Origin: Limibacter armeniacum
GTDB taxonomy: Bacteria; Bacteroidota; Bacteroidia; Cytophagales; Flammeovirgaceae
DNA: 64,000 bases
Direction: 5' to 3'
Assembly (NCBI RefSeq): GCF_036880985.1
Contig: NZ_JBAJNO010000009.1
Coordinates: 310,001-374,000 of the forward strand
Below, piece after piece: positions 58,377-64,000 of the stretch. Every line of letters begins with the position of its first letter. Position 1 is the stretch's first letter. The translations under genes and the position numbers were made by a program. Under the pieces are notes generated by a model. That model was not told where the DNA came from and ran no database searches. It worked only from the letters and a program-made list of their open reading frames with translations.

Positions 58377-58700
58377 ATTCAAATGGGTTGAAAATTTCCC
58401 GATAGCGGTTTCTGTTATTTATACCCATTATTTTACGCTATCATCTTGATTTTCCCCCATCAGAGACATTCTTGGGATGTAAGTAGAAAAGTGGTTTTCA
58501 CAATTAGCAAAGTCAAAATCATGTTCTCTCAATTTCAGGCAATGCTAATAAGGCTTTGCAACCTGTCTGCCTAATTTCAATTGCGATACATTCATCTTAA
58601 AATGGTGTTTGTAAAGTTGATTTCGTTTAATCACTTAAAAACTTACATATGTTTTTAATGAAAAATAATTGATTCCCGTCTTAAAGTTTGGGCATAAAAA
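58377..58700. other. Intergenic region upstream of the giant gene
   Basis: About 320 bp, A+T-rich, should carry the promoter of the giant gene (minus strand). No gene, tRNA-like or repeat structure seen. Confidence 0.4.
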
Positions 58701-58726
58701 AAGCCTACAGTCTGTACCATAGGCTT
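58701..58726 (-). terminator. Terminator of the 58751 gene
   Basis: AAGCCTA (58701-58707) and TAGGCTT (58720-58726); T-rich run follows on the minus strand. Confidence 0.75.
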
Positions 58727-58750
58727 AATCAAATGAATAGGAGGTCAAAA

Positions 58751-59272
58751 TTAGAATAGTGTTCTAATTTCGTTTTTCAGCACCCTTAATGCCTCAGCTG
58801 TTGGCTCTTGCTGCATCTCCATTACTTTTTCAAAAATTCTCTTCGCCAACTCAATTGAAGGCGCTTCAGGATCAATATCAACTGATGCTTCTTTAATTAG
58901 TGATACCATATTCTCCTGTGCAGTCCTTACCATTTCCCAAGCAGTATCACTTACATAAACCTGTTGTGCCAGGTTATGCTGAAACTCTTCCCTGATACTG
59001 ACAATCAGAAGTTCTCTAAGCTGTGCTACAGTGTAACCATTTTCATTCAACCTTAAGATCAAGTTATTGGGAGTGATACGCTCAAGATAGATCGCCATTC
59101 TTTCATACGCCTGAAGTCTGTTTGGCAATACAGTCTTTGAGTTTTCGAGCTTCATATTTGCCAATTGTGCTGAAAATTCCTTTCCAATTAAAGACCTTAC
59201 CACCAAAAAAACCGCATACAGTACAATCACTGCGGGTATGGTCATCATCAGTATTTCTTTCAATGCTTCCAT
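58751..59272 (-). CDS. Conserved membrane-anchored protein, 173 aa
   Basis: One N-terminal membrane helix (MMTIPAVIVLYAVFLVVRSL) followed by a soluble helical domain with features conserved across Bacteroidota: LPNRLQAYERMAIYLERITPNNLILR, LLIVSIREEFQHNLAQQVYVSDTAWEMVRTAQENMVSLI, and a closing LRVLKNEIRTLF. I recall this as a family of unknown function (DUF7935-type). It is divergent from nuoD. Confidence 0.78.
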   Translation of the reverse strand: MEALKEILMMTIPAVIVLYAVFLVVRSLIGKEFSAQLANMKLENSKTVLPNRLQAYERMAIYLERITPNNLILRLNENGYTVAQLRELLIVSIREEFQHNLAQQVYVSDTAWEMVRTAQENMVSLIKEASVDIDPEAPSIELAKRIFEKVMEMQQEPTAEALRVLKNEIRTLF

Positions 59273-59481
59273 CTCTGTCTTTTAATACACTAATTAAATT
59301 TCCCGAAAAGGATTATACTCCCTAATTCTTCTCTTTTCTAAAATACAGGAAGCAAATATATATTTTTTGTGGAACCTACAACGGATTTCTCGCTCAAGTT
59401 GTAGGATTGCCCCTCAGGATTCAACCATTTTTGCACAACTTGGTTATATTTGAAACCAAATTGAAAGTGAAGTCATAATTT

Positions 59482-60699
59482 ATGGACAGAAAGATACAAT
59501 ACAAGTTTGATAAGGAGCACCTCAAAAACTCAGCTCCCAGTGTTTACGATGAAAGCAAACTCCGTTCTGAAGAGATGGTCCTTAACTTGGGTCCACAACA
59601 CCCTTCTACCCACGGTGTACTGAGGTTGGAAGTCGTAACGGATGGTGAGTTTATTGTAGATGTCGTTCCGCACCTTGGTTATTTGCATCGTTGCTTTGAG
59701 AAGCATGCCGAGTCCATGGCTTTCAATCAGACCATTCCATACGTGGACAGAATGGACTATGTGGCTTCTATGAACTCCGAACATGCCTATGTAATGGGAG
59801 TTGAGCAGATGTTGGGCATCACTGAACAGATTCCAAAGCGTGTAGAGTACATACGTGTGTTAGTTGCTGAGCTGAACCGATTAGCCTCTCACTTTATTGC
59901 GGTAGGTACTTACGGTATTGACATTGGTGCAACTACCCCTTTCTTATGGTTAATGAGAGACAGGGAGCACATCCTACGTCTGTTGGAATGGGTCAGTGGG
60001 GCAAGAATGCTTTATAACTACATCTGGATTGGCGGACTTTTCTATGACCTTCCTGTAGGTTTTGAAGAACGCTGTCTTGAATTTGTTCAGTACCTGAAAC
60101 CTAAGCTGAAGGAATTCCATAACCTGCTGGTTGAAAACAAGATCTTTGTGGAACGTACGGCCAACATTGGCGTCATGCCGCTAGACCTTGCAATCAACTA
60201 TGGCGTTACCGGACCAATGCTTAGAGGTTCTGGTTTGAAATACGACCTCAGAAAAGTGGATGGGTATTCGGTTTACCCTGAAATTGACTTTGATATTCCA
60301 ATTGGAAAAGGAGAAATGGGTACACTCGGTGACTGTTGGGACAGAACCTACGTGAGAGTTGCTGAATGCTGGGAATCCATTCGAATCATAGAACAGGCTC
60401 TTGAACAACTGACTGGTGATCACAAGAGAACAAGAGAATTTGACCCTCAGGCATTAGTTCCTAAAAAAATCCGTCCTAAGAAAATGGATTTTTATGCAAG
60501 AGCTGAAAACCCTAAAGGGGAACTCGGCTTCTTTTTCCGTGCAACAGGCAAAAGCGACATCCCTTTCCGCGTAAAGGCAAGATCTTGCTCTTTTGTCAAT
60601 ATGGCTATTCTGCCTGAACTGACCAGAGGTGTGCCTATTGCCGACTTGATTGCCATCTTTGGGTCATTTGATGTTGTAATGGGAGAAGTTGACCGATAG
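59482..60699 (+). CDS. nuoD: NADH-quinone oxidoreductase subunit D
   Basis: 405 aa, full length for a free-standing NuoD (49-kDa subunit). Hallmarks: LNLGPQHPSTHGVLRL near residue 35, HLGYLHRCFEKHAES, MDYVASMNSEHAYVMGVEQMLGI, GVTGPMLRGSGLKYDLRKVDGYSVYPEIDFDIPIGKGEMGTLGDCWDRTYVRVAEC, and the C-terminal LPELTRGVPIADLIAIFGSFDVVMGEVDR. It forms part of the quinone-binding site in the peripheral arm of complex I. No other nuo gene is in view; neighbours are an unknown membrane protein (divergent) and a glycosyltransferase. Confidence 0.95.
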   Translation: MDRKIQYKFDKEHLKNSAPSVYDESKLRSEEMVLNLGPQHPSTHGVLRLEVVTDGEFIVDVVPHLGYLHRCFEKHAESMAFNQTIPYVDRMDYVASMNSEHAYVMGVEQMLGITEQIPKRVEYIRVLVAELNRLASHFIAVGTYGIDIGATTPFLWLMRDREHILRLLEWVSGARMLYNYIWIGGLFYDLPVGFEERCLEFVQYLKPKLKEFHNLLVENKIFVERTANIGVMPLDLAINYGVTGPMLRGSGLKYDLRKVDGYSVYPEIDFDIPIGKGEMGTLGDCWDRTYVRVAECWESIRIIEQALEQLTGDHKRTREFDPQALVPKKIRPKKMDFYARAENPKGELGFFFRATGKSDIPFRVKARSCSFVNMAILPELTRGVPIADLIAIFGSFDVVMGEVDR

Positions 60700-60758
60700 A
60701 ACCTTACGGAAAAGCTTCTGTATTTTTTAGTATTGGGATATTAGACTGGGCTGCTTGT

Positions 60759-62009
60759 TTGAAAAAATTTAAGATCGAAATATTAACTCATAGCTATCCA
60801 CCTGATTTTGGTGCTGCACCATTCCTGTTTCAGGATATGGCCATCGCATTGAAACAAAAAGGCTTTGATGTAGAGGTTTTAACGGCAGTTCCCTACTATC
60901 CAACTGGAAAAGTACCCCAAGCATACAGAGGAAAACTACTGTTTAAGGAAATGAAAGATGGCATTCCTGTCAGAAGACATTGGCTTTTTGCTGCCAGCCT
61001 TACAGCCAGTCGACTTGCAAGGTTGGCAGGGATGCTTTCACTTTCAGTCTCAATGCTAAGGTCTTTGCTTCACATGCTGAAGAGGAAACCGGACGTCATT
61101 CTGGTACAGACACCTCCGATGTTGATGCCTTTTCCTGCAATTGTTTTCTCCAAACTCACAGGAGCCAAGCTTGTAATCAATGTCTCAGACCTTTGGCCCA
61201 AAGCCATTGCTGACCTTGGGCTTATGAAGGAATCCTCCCTTTACTATAAGTTGCTTACCCAAATCCAGCTTAAGTTTTATAAAACGGCGGATCAACTAAT
61301 GGCACAATCCGAAGAAATCAGCCAGTATATTCAGGGATATAATTTACCCAAACCTCTTCTTTACAGGGTTGGGGCAGACTGTCAGCTTTTTGTTCCCAAA
61401 AATAACAATCCCGATCAAACAGGTCAAAAGAAACCATTCCGTATTATTTATACGGGTGTACTGAATGTCGCCCATGCCATTCTAAGACTTTGTAAGGACA
61501 TAAACTTCCAAGCCATAGGATGCGAATTACATATATATGGGGATGGGTTTGAAGGTGATGAAGTGAAAGCATTTCTAAACAAGCACCCAAACAGGGGAAT
61601 TTTTCTTCATTCGGTGGTTTCCCTGACAGAAGTTGCGCAGTTGCTGACAAGATTTGATGCTGCCCTTATTTCACAAAAAAGTACGATCAGAGGTACACTC
61701 CCCGCCAAGGTCTATGAAAGTATGGCTGCTGGTATTCCAATTCTTTTTAATGGAGGTGGAGAAGGTGCTTCACTCGTTTTAGAGCATAAATGCGGATTGA
61801 TCTCAGACCCATTACACCTGCCTTCATTATTGCAGAATATTGCATCAATGAAAAGCCTTACAAAAAATGAGTTAGATACGATGGGAAAAAATGGCAGAAA
61901 TGCTGCGACCAAATATTTTGACCGCAGCATTCAGCAAAAAAAGCTCTTTAAGATGCTTGATTCGTTGCTTAATATCTCAAATGAGGAAACAGTAGAACAA
62001 ACCTGTTAA
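60759..62009 (+). CDS. GT4-family glycosyltransferase (WbuB-like)
   Basis: 416 aa, GT-B fold. No ATG is available at the right place; the TTG at 60759 gives FKIEILTHSYPPDFGAAPFLFQDMAIALKQKGFDVEVLTAVPYYPTGK, a complete GT4 N-terminus, so TTG is the likely start. Further motifs: VILVQTPPMLMPFPAIVFSKLTGAKLVINVSDLWPKA, RIIYTGVLNVAHA, and KVYESMAAGIPILFNGGGEGASLVLEHKCG, in which the usual E-x7-E motif of GT4 enzymes is seen. Role in surface polysaccharide assembly is likely. It ends 8 bp from the convergent ktrA-type gene. Confidence 0.87.
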   Translation: MKKFKIEILTHSYPPDFGAAPFLFQDMAIALKQKGFDVEVLTAVPYYPTGKVPQAYRGKLLFKEMKDGIPVRRHWLFAASLTASRLARLAGMLSLSVSMLRSLLHMLKRKPDVILVQTPPMLMPFPAIVFSKLTGAKLVINVSDLWPKAIADLGLMKESSLYYKLLTQIQLKFYKTADQLMAQSEEISQYIQGYNLPKPLLYRVGADCQLFVPKNNNPDQTGQKKPFRIIYTGVLNVAHAILRLCKDINFQAIGCELHIYGDGFEGDEVKAFLNKHPNRGIFLHSVVSLTEVAQLLTRFDAALISQKSTIRGTLPAKVYESMAAGIPILFNGGGEGASLVLEHKCGLISDPLHLPSLLQNIASMKSLTKNELDTMGKNGRNAATKYFDRSIQQKKLFKMLDSLLNISNEETVEQTC

Positions 62010-62017
62010 AAGAAAGA

Positions 62018-62782
62018 CTAGTCCCACTTCATTTTTTCCTCTGACGAAGATGCTCTTACCATTGAGGTAAGCTCTTTAATAGACGATCCTTCACCTGCAA
62101 TCACCATACTGTGGGTCGTCTTCAGGATCATTGTCTCAAAGCCTTTTGTATAAACGACTTCCTCGGGCTGTCCCTCATCAGTATAAATCGTTTCTTTCAA
62201 ACAGATGATCGTCACGCTGTATCTGGACCGCACTTTTACTTCCAATATTGACTTGCCGACAAACTCATCCGGCACAGGCACCTCAATAATGTAAACCTGA
62301 GGAGCAATCTCATCCATTGTTTTCACCTTCTGGTTCAGCAATGCCAACCCTAGTCTTTTCCCTTCCTGCTTCTCAGGGAAGACCACCTTTCTCACACCCA
62401 TTTCACTCAATATCCTGGCATGAGATTCTCTCGTAGCTCTGGCATAAATATTCTTGACACCTATCTGTTTTAGCGCATCAACGGTCAAAATCTTTGTCTC
62501 AAAGTCCTTACCGTGAGACAGGACAACACAATCACTAGGCTTAACGTGCCTGTTCAAGGCATTAGGGTTGGTTACATCGGTCTCATAAACATGCTGAAAG
62601 CCTTCTTGCCTCATTCTGTCCAATGAAAAATAATCATCTAATGCTTTGTTAGGGTTATCACCTTCTACATGAAGAATAATCATAAAATCTGCTCCATGCT
62701 TTTGAAGTGTTCTGGCGATCTCCAAGCCAAAGGCTCCCATTCCAATCAGAACATATCGCTGATTTGAACTAAAATGTATCAT
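62018..62782 (-). CDS. ktrA: KtrA/TrkA-type potassium-uptake regulatory subunit
   Basis: 254 aa. An RCK_N Rossmann domain (YVLIGMGAFGLEIARTLQKHGADFMII with GxGxFG loop, and VVLSHGKDFETKILTVDALKQIGVKNIYARATRESHARILSEMGVRKVVFPEKQEGKRLG) followed by an RCK_C domain (YIIEVPVPDEFVGKSILEVKVRSRYSVTIICLK). It forms a cytoplasmic ring that gates the KtrB/TrkH channel by binding nucleotide. It is 63 bp downstream of the channel gene on the same strand. Confidence 0.9.
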   Translation of the reverse strand: MIHFSSNQRYVLIGMGAFGLEIARTLQKHGADFMIILHVEGDNPNKALDDYFSLDRMRQEGFQHVYETDVTNPNALNRHVKPSDCVVLSHGKDFETKILTVDALKQIGVKNIYARATRESHARILSEMGVRKVVFPEKQEGKRLGLALLNQKVKTMDEIAPQVYIIEVPVPDEFVGKSILEVKVRSRYSVTIICLKETIYTDEGQPEEVVYTKGFETMILKTTHSMVIAGEGSSIKELTSMVRASSSEEKMKWD

Positions 62783-62845
62783 CGTTTTTTTAAGGTCTTA
62801 TCAATAAAAATGGCTCCACTTTGAGCTGCTCAAACATATAACAAA

Positions 62846-64000
62846 TCAACCTACTATTATGTGCGCCTCAGGGTATCGGCAAGGGTAAGAGTTGTCATCA
62901 CTACCCAAGAATGAGATAATCGTAATCAACCCAATTTTCCCTGAGAACATTAATCCACACAATACAATCTTACTGAAGTTGGAAAAGTCACCCGTAATCC
63001 CCCTTGAAAGCCCTACGGTACCTATTGAAGAAAACACTTCAAAGAAGACATCAACAAACGCCATATTCGTTTCTCTGATTGAAATCAGTAAGATTGACCC
63101 AAAGATGAGTAGGTTTGAAATAATAAAAATCAGAATAGCTCTCCTTATACTGGCCTTCTCCAAAGTATTCCAACCAATATTTACATGATCCTTACCTCTG
63201 CTGTCTGCCCAAAAAGACATCAGCAGGATAAAAACAGTCGTAACTTTCACCCCTCCTGCTGTCGAGTTGGGTGCTCCACCGATGTACATCAGCAGACACA
63301 TGACCATCACACCGGCAGTTGTCATATCTCCCATTTCAATAATGGAAAACCCAGCTGTCCGAGCTGTCACACTAGTAAAAAATGCATTCTGCGCTTGCTG
63401 TATGATGGATAAATCCTTCCAGTTTTCATATTCTGTTAGCCAAAACATGATCGCACCACCAAAGAACAAGATAATTGTTGCATACAAAATGATCTTGGTC
63501 TGAAGCGTAACCCCTCTTGGGTTCAACTGTAGAAAGATTGGAGACTTTTTAAATAGGTCCAAGTAAGTGTAATACCCTAATCCTCCCGTAAGGATAATCA
63601 TCATAAAGACAATATTGGAGAAAAGGTTGGTTGCCAGTGCCGGTTCCTGCAAGCCAGCAGGAAATATCGAGAAGCCTGCATTACAGAATGCGGATACGGA
63701 ATGAAATATTGCCTTGAAGGCTCTCTCACCAAAAGGCATCCCCAAGTCATGCCAAGACACAAATAGACCTATAGCACCAATCAGTTCAGCAGAGAAGGTG
63801 ATGTAAATAATATTTCTCAGGATTTGAGTTACTGTTCTGGTATTATCGCTCCCCAATGTGTCCATAATCACGTACTCCTCCTTAAAGTGAACCCCTTTCC
63901 GAAGCATTAGTCCAAAGAAAGTGGTCAAGGAAATAATACCCAATCCACCAACCTGAAACAGAAACAGCAAAACCAGTTGTCCTTTCATGGTCAATACCTC
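62846..64000 (-). CDS. ktrB: KtrB/TrkH-type potassium channel subunit (partial)
   Basis: The frame runs open through the right window edge, so the N-terminus is missing. Visible: GQLVLLFLFQVGGLGIISLTTFFGLML (M1-P-M2 segment with the GGLG filter-type loop), FHSVSAFCNAGFSIF, SVTARTAGFSIIEMGDMTTAG, GAPNSTAGGVKVTTVFIL, and ISFLGSDDN near the C-terminus: the repeated pore-loop motifs of SKT potassium channels with their selectivity glycines. With the ring subunit 62018-62782 it forms a K+ uptake system (ktrBA order) in the inner membrane. Confidence 0.9.
   Translation of the reverse strand, partial: EVLTMKGQLVLLFLFQVGGLGIISLTTFFGLMLRKGVHFKEEYVIMDTLGSDNTRTVTQILRNIIYITFSAELIGAIGLFVSWHDLGMPFGERAFKAIFHSVSAFCNAGFSIFPAGLQEPALATNLFSNIVFMMIILTGGLGYYTYLDLFKKSPIFLQLNPRGVTLQTKIILYATIILFFGGAIMFWLTEYENWKDLSIIQQAQNAFFTSVTARTAGFSIIEMGDMTTAGVMVMCLLMYIGGAPNSTAGGVKVTTVFILLMSFWADSRGKDHVNIGWNTLEKASIRRAILIFIISNLLIFGSILLISIRETNMAFVDVFFEVFSSIGTVGLSRGITGDFSNFSKIVLCGLMFSGKIGLITIISFLGSDDNSYPCRYPEAHIIVG

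Noticed and set aside
1-64000. tRNA genes or integration into a tRNA
   Set aside because: No cloverleaf-like sequence was seen in the intergenic regions, and the element uses DDE transposition rather than a site-specific integrase.

Overview
The window is a piece of a Bacteroidota chromosome, most likely a marine Cytophagales-type organism, carrying one complete Mu-like prophage. The lineage call rests on type IX secretion (T9SS) C-terminal sorting domains, a TonB-plug-like secreted protein, a two-component-propeller/Y_Y_Y/GAF/SpoIIE sensor, a LemA-TPM operon and the A+T-rich host background. The genus cannot be read from the sequence.

Prophage, 901-32233. The ends can be placed to the base. 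The element begins TG at 901 and ends CA at 32233. It is flanked by a 5-bp target duplication ATTAT (896-900 and 32234-32238) and carries inverted transposase-site-like motifs (AACGAAA-N-GTAC) 31-33 bp inside both ends. From left to right it holds: four small accessory genes (1081-2428); two tandem iteron units and an XRE repressor transcribed leftward (2586-3262); an operator region; a Ner/Cro-like gene, a MuA-like DDE transposase, a MuB-like ATPase, a Gam-like and a GemA-like gene, and small early genes (3361-11000, + strand); and two late arms that diverge from about 19.2-19.37 kb. The left arm (- strand, 19204 down to 11075) encodes terminase, gp36-like protein, a portal-MuF fusion, tape measure protein and tail-completion proteins. 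The right arm (+ strand, 19371-32105) encodes protease/scaffold, capsid, sheath, tube, a frameshifting tail chaperone, baseplate, lysis-type genes and tail fibres. A contractile-tailed (myovirus) particle is predicted. The phage core is visibly G+C-rich compared with the host, while the left accessory region and the tail-fibre end are A+T-rich.

Left flank: a saccharopine-dehydrogenase-like gene (1-890, -, cut by the window edge). The prophage landed 5 bp upstream of its start codon.

Right flank, 32234-64000: a plug/T9SS-tagged protein; a coiled-coil protein; a MetF-like reductase; an NTF2-like protein; a BaiN/HI0933-type flavoprotein; the large sensor phosphatase; the LemA-TPM-TPM operon; a two-gene YeeE/YedE sulfur transporter; an Old Yellow Enzyme; thiol peroxidase; a giant (about 3585 aa) modular T9SS-secreted protein; an isolated nuoD; a glycosyltransferase; and a ktrBA-type potassium uptake pair running off the right edge.

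The most interesting parts are in the prophage. (1) A 66-aa gene whose C-terminus copies that of the phage tape measure protein, beside a small membrane-protein gene: a candidate superinfection-exclusion module. (2) Two repressor 3'-end/iteron units whose 12-bp iterons differ between units but agree within each unit, including the inverted copy. (3) A dnaX-type A AAA AAG slippery site giving a hidden -1 extension of the tail chaperone. (4) The split, divergent late region.
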